NCBI GenBank assembly: GCA_938034715.1
Contig: CALHMM010000029.1
Span: 1 to 6,245 of the forward strand
Source of the DNA: Minisyncoccota bacterium
Lineage (GTDB): Bacteria; Patescibacteriota; Minisyncoccia; Moranbacterales; GCA-2747515
Length of the DNA stretch: 6,245 bases
Direction of reading: 5' to 3'
The notes beneath the pieces were generated by a model, which was not told where the DNA came from, ran no database searches, and saw nothing but the letters and a program-made list of their open reading frames with translations. The position numbers and the translations under genes were made by a program. Numbering within the stretch: the first letter of the stretch is position 1; every line of letters starts with the position of its first letter. Positions 1 through 6,200 of the stretch are shown here, piece after piece.

Positions 1-1587
1 ACAATGAATGATAGGGATTGGAGCGCCCCAATATCGCTGACGACTAACAGTCCAATCTTTCAGCTTATAGGTCTTTGTCATTTTTCCTCCGACCTTCTTC
101 ACAATAGCACTCTTTGCTTCCTCGCTACCCATTCCATCAAACTCCTCAGAGTTAACAAGAAAGCCTTTATCATTTGGGACCTCCCACCATTGATGTAAAT
201 ACTGAAAAACATAACCTCGCAATATGTCAATTTTGAAAAATTTCCCATAGAGATCATCCATGAAAGCAGTGCTTACTTTATTGAGATCTCCCCAATAGTA
301 GTACAGCTCTATTTTAACGCTAAGATCACCCAAAGTAACTTCTTCACATCTATAACGCGTGCAATCTTTGGAAATATTCTTAGGAATTTCATCAAACACT
401 CCATCATTCTCACCATTTACAACAACTAAATCATCTCCAAGAAGAATGATTTTTTTTGAATTTTTACAATTTTTCGAGCATGATTTATCAGATTGTTTTA
501 CTACACACATAATTGGTAAACTGTACTTTTTGGCAAAAACATAATCTCGCGCGTCATGTGCAGGAACCGCCATAATAGCGCCAGTTCCATATCCACCGAG
601 AACGTAGTCAGCGACATACACAGGAATCTCTTGCCCACTTGCTGGATTGATAGCTGCAATATTCTCCAGTTTCACACCTGTTTTTTCCTTGGTATCATTG
701 GTTCGATCGATTTCACTCTTTGCAGACGCAGTCTCCACATAAGTATGCACCTCTTCAAGATTGGATATTCTAGATTTCAAATCTTCAATGATACTATGCT
801 CAGGAGCTACAACCATGTACGTCACGCCATAAAGCGTGTCAGGTCGCGTCGTAAAAACCTTCAGTTGATAATCTGTATCTGCTATTTTAAATTCCAGTTC
901 CGCTCCCTCGCTTCTCCCAATCCAATTTTTCTGGGATGTTTTTATTTCTTGTGGCCAATCTAATTCATCAAGATCATCGATAAGACGATCAGCATATTTT
1001 GTAATGCCGATCTGCCACTGTTGCATCTGCTTCTTCTCAACAGTACTTTCACACCGTTCACATTTGCCATCTACTACTTGTTCATTAGCCAGCACTGTCT
1101 TGCAGGATGGACACCAGTTTGCACTTACCTGCGCGTGCGTCGCTAGATCATTTTTATACAACTGCAGAAACAACCACTGTGTCCATTTATAATACGCAGG
1201 ATCACACGTCACCACCTCCCGCGACCAATCAAAGGAAGCACCCATAGATCGCATCTGGCTACGCATATGATCCATATTGTCATAAGTCCACTCGCGTGGA
1301 TTGATTCCTCGTTTAATTGCAGCATTCTCTGCAGGTAAGCCAAAAGCATCAAATCCAATTGGATAAAGTACATTATATCCCCTCATGCGTTTGTACCTAC
1401 CTACAATATCTGGAATCGCAAATGCATACCAATGCCCTACATGCAAATTCCCTGATGGATACGGAAATTCAAATAGCTGATAAAAATTCTCTTTCCCTTC
1501 TACGGAATCCTTAGTTACATAAGCGGAACTTTCCTCCCATTTCTGTTGCCATTTTTTTTCAATTTTTCCGTGTTCGTAGCGTTCCAT
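1..1587 (-). CDS. leuS: Leucyl-tRNA synthetase, N-terminal 529 residues (gene runs off the left edge)
   Basis: Class I aminoacyl-tRNA synthetase that charges tRNA-Leu with leucine in the cytoplasm and edits mischarged tRNA. The frame is open without interruption from the ATG at 1587 to the window edge. Visible parts in order: the family's N-terminal block (KIEKKWQQKWEE, 8-19), the HIGH signature as PYPSGNLHVGH (42-52), a zinc module with C159/C162 and C176/C179, and the CP1 editing domain with TTRPDTLYG (246-254) and YGTGAIMAVPAHDARD (333-348, with the editing Asp at 345). The return to the catalytic core is DWTVSRQRYWGAPIP (511-525). KMSKS, the anticodon-binding domain and the C-terminus lie outside the window. 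Between about 360 and 473 the protein is roughly 90 residues longer than the E. coli enzyme as I remember it. The ATG is chosen because the conserved N-terminus begins there and no in-frame ATG lies between it and the upstream stop at 1621-1623. No Shine-Dalgarno is seen. The identification is firm. Confidence 0.97.
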   Translation of the reverse strand, partial: MERYEHGKIEKKWQQKWEESSAYVTKDSVEGKENFYQLFEFPYPSGNLHVGHWYAFAIPDIVGRYKRMRGYNVLYPIGFDAFGLPAENAAIKRGINPREWTYDNMDHMRSQMRSMGASFDWSREVVTCDPAYYKWTQWLFLQLYKNDLATHAQVSANWCPSCKTVLANEQVVDGKCERCESTVEKKQMQQWQIGITKYADRLIDDLDELDWPQEIKTSQKNWIGRSEGAELEFKIADTDYQLKVFTTRPDTLYGVTYMVVAPEHSIIEDLKSRISNLEEVHTYVETASAKSEIDRTNDTKEKTGVKLENIAAINPASGQEIPVYVADYVLGGYGTGAIMAVPAHDARDYVFAKKYSLPIMCVVKQSDKSCSKNCKNSKKIILLGDDLVVVNGENDGVFDEIPKNISKDCTRYRCEEVTLGDLSVKIELYYYWGDLNKVSTAFMDDLYGKFFKIDILRGYVFQYLHQWWEVPNDKGFLVNSEEFDGMGSEEAKSAIVKKVGGKMTKTYKLKDWTVSRQRYWGAPIPIIHC

Positions 1588-1631
1588 AAAGTAAATATTA
1601 GATTTGCATGCTCTGATCGGTCAATAATAGT

Positions 1632-1660
1632 ATCATATCGTGATTATCAACTCAAATCAA
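1632..1660 (-). promoter_or_regulatory. Candidate sigma70-type promoter for leuS
   Basis: On the minus strand, TTGATT (1655-1660) lies 17 bases before TATGAT (1632-1637), which matches the -10 consensus at 5 of 6 positions. Transcription would begin near 1625, giving a leader of about 38 bases before the leuS ATG. The site follows the transporter's terminator directly, so leuS is probably a separate transcription unit. An overlapping -35 candidate, TTGATA at about 1647-1652, would have a shorter 15-base spacer to TATTAT. This is inferred from motif match and position only. Confidence 0.5.
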
Positions 1661-1662
1661 TC

Positions 1663-1694
1663 AAAAAGAAAAACCTCTTTTACAAGGTTTTTCT
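1663..1694 (-). terminator. Intrinsic terminator after the transporter gene
   Basis: Read on the minus strand, AGAAAAACCT (1685-1694) pairs perfectly with AGGTTTTTCT (1667-1676) across an 8-base loop (1677-1684). A run of five T (1663-1667) partly overlaps the stem foot. It sits 23 bases past the transporter stop codon and just ahead of the leuS promoter. The stem has only three G-C pairs and the T run is short, so some read-through into leuS is possible. Confidence 0.8.
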
Positions 1695-1717
1695 CTATAT
1701 TCGTAAAATAAGACTTC

Positions 1718-3139
1718 CTAGTGACCAACCTTGATCTCCATGTCTCCTCCTGCATCAGGACATTTCTCTGTTGGCTCACTCAAGTAGCTTGGACATTGCC
1801 CTGCAATATCTTCATTTGAGAGATGTTCATGAAACAGGAGAATTAATCCAGTCGTCACAAGCAACCCGACAATCATCACTGTTCCACCAACACGAATCCA
1901 TTCTTTAAAGCTGATTGGGTTGTCTGTTTGTTCACTTTTACTTACAACGATCACGCCAGCACTAGAACCAATAGGTGTACCGTTCCCACCAAATCCTACA
2001 CCAAATACAAGTGCCCACCACAAAAGGTTCACATCTACTCCCTGAGCACCCAAAAATGCAATGACCGGAATCATAGCTACAGTGAACGGAATATTATCCA
2101 CAATCGCACTCAAGATAGCACTTGCCCACAAAACGATAATTGCCGTCATAACTGGATTTTCCGCAGCACCATCCACCAATAGACTCGCGAGATAATTAAG
2201 CACTCCAGAATGTTCTAGTCCTCCCACAATAACAAAGAGCGCACCAAAAAAGGCAAGTACACTCAGCTCAAGTTTTTCAAAAATTTTCTGAGGATCTGTC
2301 CGTGGGGCGACGAGAATCAATGCCAAAGCTGCGCCAATGAGTGCCACCATCGATGGTTGTAAGTGCAACTTATGATGCACAAAAAATAGTAGTACAACCA
2401 AAGCCAATACTCCGAGGATAATCTTCAGTGTCCGTGGGTCTTCAATAGCTTCCTTCTCATTCATTTTCATGAGCTCATCTACGTTCTGCGGCTGTTGAGA
2501 AATTTCCTTCTTGTAAACAATGCGGAGGATAGCAAGTGTGACAAACCACACCACAGTTACTACTGGCAATGAATGGACCAAAAACGCGTTAAAAGAAAAG
2601 TCTGCCACAGAACCAATCATAATATTTGGCGGATCGCCAACAAGTGTCGCTGTGCCACCTACATTTGAAAGAATTGCCTCTGCAATGAGTAGTGGTAATG
2701 GTGATATTTTGATCATTCTCGCTATAATGATCGTCACAGGAACAATCAAAATGATCGTTGTCACGTTATCGAGAATCATAGACAGCACAGATGTAAGCGT
2801 ACCCAAAGCAACAATTAAAAACCAAGGGTTACCTTTGGTTTTTTTTGCGGTCAAAATACCGAGGTACTGGAAAACACCCGTTGTCTCCAAAACAGCAACG
2901 ATCGTCATCATTCCCATTAACAAACCAATTGTATTGAAATCAATAGCACTAATCGCCTGCTCGCCATTGTAAAAATCAAAAATCATCCCTGCGATAAGCA
3001 TCGTCATCGCTCCAAAAAATGCGATTACTGTACGATGCAACTTCTCTGAGATAATTAAAGCAAATGTCACAGCAAACACGACAATACTCACCCAAAACCC
3101 CACACCAAACCCTGCCCCTGCTACAATGTCCGTCTCCAT
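1718..3139 (-). CDS. Ion transporter of the IT superfamily (NhaD/ArsB/P-protein type, possible Na+/H+ antiporter)
   Basis: A 473-residue integral membrane protein with about 12 hydrophobic segments in two related halves. The first half has D124-N125 in a membrane segment, followed 36 residues later by GGTATLVGDPPN (161-172). The second half repeats this with D348-N349 and GGNGTPIGSSAG (384-395). Paired helix-breaking, Gly/Pro-rich loops after Asp-Asn segments are typical of the ArsB/NhaD branch of the ion transporter superfamily and of P-protein-like permeases. A charged cytoplasmic-looking loop (about 210-238) separates the halves. The last 33 residues (441-473) form a hydrophilic tail with C449 and C460, which I do not recognise. 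Known members move Na+/H+, arsenite or anions. The substrate cannot be read from sequence; a sodium/proton antiporter is a reasonable guess beside ATP synthase genes. No arsenic genes are nearby. The ATG at 3139 has only GAGAAG two bases upstream, too close for a normal ribosome binding site. Confidence 0.88.
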   Translation of the reverse strand: METDIVAGAGFGVGFWVSIVVFAVTFALIISEKLHRTVIAFFGAMTMLIAGMIFDFYNGEQAISAIDFNTIGLLMGMMTIVAVLETTGVFQYLGILTAKKTKGNPWFLIVALGTLTSVLSMILDNVTTIILIVPVTIIIARMIKISPLPLLIAEAILSNVGGTATLVGDPPNIMIGSVADFSFNAFLVHSLPVVTVVWFVTLAILRIVYKKEISQQPQNVDELMKMNEKEAIEDPRTLKIILGVLALVVLLFFVHHKLHLQPSMVALIGAALALILVAPRTDPQKIFEKLELSVLAFFGALFVIVGGLEHSGVLNYLASLLVDGAAENPVMTAIIVLWASAILSAIVDNIPFTVAMIPVIAFLGAQGVDVNLLWWALVFGVGFGGNGTPIGSSAGVIVVSKSEQTDNPISFKEWIRVGGTVMIVGLLVTTGLILLFHEHLSNEDIAGQCPSYLSEPTEKCPDAGGDMEIKVGH

Positions 3140-3157
3140 AACTTCTCGTTAAATTAA

Positions 3158-3186
3158 TATATAAAAACAAAAAATGCCCAAAGCAA
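3158..3186 (-). promoter_or_regulatory. Candidate promoter for the transporter gene
   Basis: On the minus strand, TTGCTT (3181-3186) is followed after 17 bases by TATATA (3158-3163). Transcription would start near 3151, leaving a leader of only about 11 bases before the ATG at 3139. The -35 box matches the consensus weakly, and A/T-rich DNA gives chance -10 matches. The same TTGCTT-N17-TATAWA layout occurs upstream of the CBS gene, which adds a little support. Confidence 0.35.
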
Positions 3187-3230
3187 AAGCCTGTGCATTC
3201 GTTTGAAGATGAAAAATCTCATACATCGAT

Positions 3231-3267
3231 AAAAACTTTCAACTTCTTGCGAAAAACTTCAAACTTC
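3231..3267. repeat. Short imperfect tandem repeat in the gap between the CBS and transporter genes
   Basis: On the plus strand, AAAAACTTTCAACTTC (3231-3246) recurs as AAAAACTTCAAACTTC (3252-3267), identical at 14 of 16 positions with a 21-base period, close to two helical turns. It lies about 45 bases upstream of the candidate transporter -35 box. It could be a pair of binding sites for a regulator or simply low-complexity A/C/T-rich DNA. Nothing else is recognised in the 176-base gap at 3140-3315. Confidence 0.4.
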
Positions 3268-3315
3268 GAAACAAACAAAAACAATTACAAGCGTATGCTC
3301 ATAATTGCTTCATGA

Positions 3316-3801
3316 CTATTTCGAGAAAGACTCTTCTATATCTAGAAATGCTCCAATCACATTTTTCAGCTCTGTTCTAGTAAGAAGCCCAATTGGCTTG
3401 TTATTCTCATCTACCACAGGAATACGTACCTGACCACTTTCCAGAGCTACCACAGCAGCCTGCATAAGTGTATCATCAGCTTTAACAGTTGAGATATCCT
3501 TTTGCATAAAATCCTCGATAGCAACATCTGCCACCTTAGCTGCCTCCTCTCGGAAAATACTTTCTGTTGCAAAATGAGCTGCGATAGAATCATTTTCCAG
3601 ATAATCAGGCACAACATGCTTAATCAAAGATTTTGGATTAACCATGCCTATTGCTACACCATCAGCATCCACGACAACCAACGAATTTGTCTTTTCAATA
3701 ATCATTTTCTTGATTACATCACGAAAAGCCATGCCAGATTCAACAATCGTCGGTTCTCGCATCACATCCTTGATCGCAATATCCTGCCCATTGATAGTCA
3801 T
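3316..3801 (-). CDS. Stand-alone protein with two CBS domains
   Basis: A 161-residue soluble protein made almost entirely of a tandem CBS pair (Bateman module). The first repeat covers about 8-67, with KDVMREPTIV at its start and SLVVVDADGVAIGMV in the core (40-54). The second covers about 93-155, with EDFMQKDISTVKADDTL at its start and RIPVVDENNKPIGLLTRTEL (126-145). This VxDxxxxxIGxxTxxxL pattern is the family hallmark. CBS pairs usually bind adenine nucleotides such as AMP or ATP and control an attached or partner protein. No catalytic domain is fused here. The transporter gene begins 176 bases downstream on the same strand, so regulation of that transporter by cell energy state is an attractive but unproven idea. 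The ATG at 3801 starts just before the first repeat. Its leader has no Shine-Dalgarno sequence. Confidence 0.93.
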   Translation of the reverse strand: MTINGQDIAIKDVMREPTIVESGMAFRDVIKKMIIEKTNSLVVVDADGVAIGMVNPKSLIKHVVPDYLENDSIAAHFATESIFREEAAKVADVAIEDFMQKDISTVKADDTLMQAAVVALESGQVRIPVVDENNKPIGLLTRTELKNVIGAFLDIEESFSK

Positions 3802-3842
3802 ATAGTTCTATTTGTAGAAATACCTTTTTTATAATACTTATC

Positions 3843-3871
3843 TTTATACATTAATGCATCAAAAAAAGCAA
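3843..3871 (-). promoter_or_regulatory. Candidate promoter for the CBS gene, with a near-palindrome in the spacer
   Basis: On the minus strand, TTGCTT (3866-3871) stands 17 bases before TATAAA (3843-3848), giving a start near 3836 and a leader of about 35 bases. The -10 box is good and the -35 weak (3 of 6). A 14-base near-palindrome, ATACATTAATGCAT on the plus strand (3846-3859, one mismatched pair), overlaps the spacer and the upstream part of the -10 box, a position where a repressor could act. The palindrome is A/T-rich and could arise by chance. Confidence 0.35.
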
Positions 3872-3883
3872 GTCCCCTCCCTA

Positions 3884-4309
3884 CTACAATTTCCGTGCAG
3901 CAATCCAGGCCAGACAAGTACCATAAAGCAAAAGAGGTGGAACTAGCCAAATACCAAGACCCATCAAAAAAGGAACTGCTAAATCAATATTTGAAGCGCT
4001 CGACAAACGAATTCCACCACTGCCCATTATCACAAGAAAGAAAATGACTGGCGCACTAACAACAAGCCATCCCACGCTAATGATTGTAGCAACACTCATC
4101 ACCGCAGTCAGAAAATGCGCACTAACAGGACTTTGCGATTTAAGTGCACTCATAATCACGATACACGAAAAAAATCCCGCAAAAACCAGAGAAAGTAAAT
4201 TTCCTTCTGAGGAAGAAAGTGGGAGAAAAAATGTCACAAGGTAAAAAATGCAGTAACCAAGCAAATACGATCCGATTATCAAAACGGGAAGCGCAATTTT
4301 TTTATTCAT
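3884..4309 (-). CDS. Uncharacterised small membrane protein downstream of atpC
   Basis: A 141-residue, strongly hydrophobic protein that I do not recognise. Membrane segments are likely at about 6-30, 38-56, 64-96 (long enough for one or two passes) and 108-137, so four or five in all. The N-terminus starts MNKK and the C-terminus ends AARKL, giving basic residues at both ends. A Gly/Ser-rich loop, MGSGGIRLSSASN (95-107), separates the last two segments. No catalytic or metal-binding motif is evident. It begins 48 bases after the atpC stop on the same strand with no terminator between, so it is probably co-transcribed with the ATP synthase genes. AtpI is also a small protein of about four passes linked to atp operons, but it normally lies at the operon's start and I see no sequence signature for it here. 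Two TAG codons in tandem end the gene (3884-3886 and 3881-3883). The consistent hydrophobic pattern and fit between neighbours make it a real gene. Confidence 0.8.
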   Translation of the reverse strand: MNKKIALPVLIIGSYLLGYCIFYLVTFFLPLSSSEGNLLSLVFAGFFSCIVIMSALKSQSPVSAHFLTAVMSVATIISVGWLVVSAPVIFFLVIMGSGGIRLSSASNIDLAVPFLMGLGIWLVPPLLLYGTCLAWIAARKL

Positions 4310-4358
4310 AGAATATTGCTTTATTTAAATGCAGTCATATGGGGGAAACTCGCAAAGA

Positions 4359-4772
4359 CTATTTCCGCCGTCGCAACACACGTAACCTCGCCATATCCCG
4401 CTCAAGTGCAGCAGCGACGCGCGCGTATTCTTCACTATCCATCGAAGCTTTTTGTTTCTTCAACTCCTCACCTCGTGCTATTGCTTCTTTTACTTTTGTC
4501 TCATCGATTTCCAAACCACTCTCAGCTCCATCAGCAAGAATTGTCACAACTGAATCTTTCTTCACCTCAACAAAACCACCAAATATCGCATATGACTCTT
4601 CATCCTTACCTTTTCGGATCATCACTTCACCTTGCGCAAGAACACCCAAAAGCGGCGTATGCTCAGGCAGCACAGTGATTTGACCGTCAGCTGTATCCAC
4701 AGTAACACTGTCAACAGTTTCTTCGATGCTCATCCCAGCAGGAGTCACAATTTGAAATGCAATCTTACTCAT
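4359..4772 (-). CDS. atpC: F-type ATP synthase epsilon subunit
   Basis: Epsilon subunit of the F1 central stalk. It links the rotating gamma subunit to the c-ring and can restrain ATP hydrolysis. At 137 residues it has the usual bacterial length. The N-terminal beta-sandwich (about 1-83) carries the family blocks FQIVTPAG (6-13), TADGQITVLPEHTPLL (27-42) and GGFVEVKKDSVVTILAD (65-81). The C-terminal part (about 90-137) is a charged, two-helix hairpin ending LRVLRRRK, typical of epsilon subunits with a full regulatory domain. It starts 26 bases after atpD, in the standard gamma-beta-epsilon order. No Shine-Dalgarno precedes the ATG; the leader is A/T-rich. The stop is TAG. Nothing unusual is seen. 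Confidence 0.97.
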   Translation of the reverse strand: MSKIAFQIVTPAGMSIEETVDSVTVDTADGQITVLPEHTPLLGVLAQGEVMIRKGKDEESYAIFGGFVEVKKDSVVTILADGAESGLEIDETKVKEAIARGEELKKQKASMDSEEYARVAAALERDMARLRVLRRRK

Positions 4773-4798
4773 AAAGTTTTATAACAAGTAACTAGTAA

Positions 4799-6166
4799 TT
4801 ATGCAGCTACTACCTCATCAATTGATCCTTTCATATAAAATGCATTCTCATCTTTATCATCATGCTTACCTTCGAGAATCTCTTTAAATCCACGCACGGT
4901 GTCCTTGAGACTCGTGTACTTACCAGGACTTCCAGTAAAGATCTCCGCGACAAAAAATGGCTGTGAGAAGAACTTCTGAATCTTACGCGCCCTCGCCACT
5001 GTGAGCTTATCCTCCTCAGAGAGTTCATCCATACCAAGGATTGCGATGATATCCTGAAGGTCCTTGTAGCGTTGGAGTACCTTTTGCACACCGCGAGCAG
5101 TATCATAATGCTCCTGCCCCACAATCTTTGGATCAAGAATTGTAGAGTTCGAGTCCAGTGGATCAATAGCAGGATAAATACCGATTTCAGTCAATGAGCG
5201 TGCGAGCACAACTGTCGAATCAAGATGAGCAAACGTCGTAGCTGGAGCTGGGTCAGTGAGGTCATCAGCAGGCACATATACTGCCTGAACTGAAGTAATT
5301 GATCCATTCTTGGTTGAAGTAATACGTTCCTGCAAACCACCCATCTCCTCAGCAAGTGTACTTTGATAACCTACAGCACTTGGGATACGTCCGAGTAACG
5401 CAGACACTTCAGATCCAGCCTGCGTGAAACGAAAGATATTATCGACAAAAAACAGCACATCCTTGTTTTCTTTATCACGAAAATGCTCAGCAATCGCAAG
5501 TCCTGTGAGACCGATACGAAGTCGCGCTCCAGGTGGTTCATTCATCTGACCAAACACAAGCGCCGTCTTATCGAGCACGTTACTCTCTTCCATCTCTCGG
5601 TACAGATCATTTCCCTCACGCGTACGCTCTCCCACACCAGCGAAAACACTGTTTCCACCATGCTCAGCAGCAATGTTTCTGATAAGTTCCTGAATAAGCA
5701 CAGTCTTTCCCACACCTGCACCACCAAAAAGCCCAACCTTTCCACCCTTTACAAAAGGACAGATCAGATCAATAACTTTAATACCTGTTTCAAAAATTTC
5801 ATCGTGCGTAGAGAGCTCAGTAAAGTCAGGCGCCTTCCTATGAATAGGATTGCGCGGCGCATTTTCTGGAGCAGGCTTGTTATCGATCGGGTCACCCACA
5901 ACATCAAACATTCGTCCAAGAGCTTGCTCTCCCACAGGTACTGTAATCGGTCCATCAAGTGATTCAATTTCTTGACCTCTCTTCATCCCATCTGTTGAAG
6001 TCATCGCTACAGCGCGCACCGTATCACCACCAAGATGTTGCTGCACTTCGAGAATAATTTTTTTATCCTCAAGCTTTGTTTCTAGAGCATCGTAGATTGC
6101 TGGTAATGACTCTTCAAAAACGACATCGACAACAGGTCCAATAATTTGCGAAATCTTTCCTTTCAT
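4799..6166 (-). CDS. atpD: F-type ATP synthase beta subunit
   Basis: Catalytic subunit of F1, which makes ATP from ADP and phosphate using rotation driven by the membrane ion gradient. It is 455 residues, close to the usual 460-470. All key elements are present: the Walker A loop GGAGVGKT (148-155, with K154 and T155), the catalytic Glu in GERTREGND (179-187, E180), the Walker B strand VLFFVDNIFRF (237-247, D242), SALLGRIPSAVGYQ (255-268), and the DELSEED lever (380-386) that contacts gamma. The N-terminus (MKGKISQIIGPVVDVVF) is the conserved beta-barrel start, which fixes the ATG at 6166. The TAA stop lies 26 bases before atpC. The leader between atpG and atpD (34 bases) is A/T-rich with no Shine-Dalgarno sequence. 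The protein should be fully active. The sequence does not decide between H+ and Na+ coupling, which depends on the c and a subunits. Confidence 0.99.
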   Translation of the reverse strand: MKGKISQIIGPVVDVVFEESLPAIYDALETKLEDKKIILEVQQHLGGDTVRAVAMTSTDGMKRGQEIESLDGPITVPVGEQALGRMFDVVGDPIDNKPAPENAPRNPIHRKAPDFTELSTHDEIFETGIKVIDLICPFVKGGKVGLFGGAGVGKTVLIQELIRNIAAEHGGNSVFAGVGERTREGNDLYREMEESNVLDKTALVFGQMNEPPGARLRIGLTGLAIAEHFRDKENKDVLFFVDNIFRFTQAGSEVSALLGRIPSAVGYQSTLAEEMGGLQERITSTKNGSITSVQAVYVPADDLTDPAPATTFAHLDSTVVLARSLTEIGIYPAIDPLDSNSTILDPKIVGQEHYDTARGVQKVLQRYKDLQDIIAILGMDELSEEDKLTVARARKIQKFFSQPFFVAEIFTGSPGKYTSLKDTVRGFKEILEGKHDDKDENAFYMKGSIDEVVAA

Positions 6167-6200
6167 ATAAATAATATAGTGAATTTAGTAGTAAATAAAA

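Noticed and set aside
556..963. Plus-strand open frame of 135 codons opposite leuS
   Set aside because: The minus strand encodes conserved LeuRS motifs through this stretch, so the plus frame is a shadow.
2520..2972. Plus-strand open frame of 150 codons opposite the transporter gene
   Set aside because: It is the antisense of a well-supported transporter, has no recognisable protein motif, and arises from the codon bias of the real gene.
1718..3139. Arsenite efflux pump (ArsB) as a specific call
   Set aside because: The superfamily fits, but there are no arsR, arsA or arsC neighbours, and the context is energy metabolism, so only the wider family is assigned.
3171..3205. Inverted repeat AATGC...GCATT upstream of the transporter, considered as a hairpin
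   Set aside because: Only five pairs around a loop of about 17 bases, with no following T run in a useful position.
3866..3886. G-rich run (GGGAGGGG on the minus strand, 3874-3881) plus seven T after the membrane-protein gene, considered as a terminator or a ribosome binding site
   Set aside because: No upstream segment pairs with it to form a stem. The nearest ATG (3857-3859) is about 16 bases past the GGAGG core and opens only a two-codon frame.
5483..5962. Plus-strand open frame of 159 codons opposite atpD
   Set aside because: It overlaps a highly conserved gene completely, and its translation shows no domain; it is a shadow.
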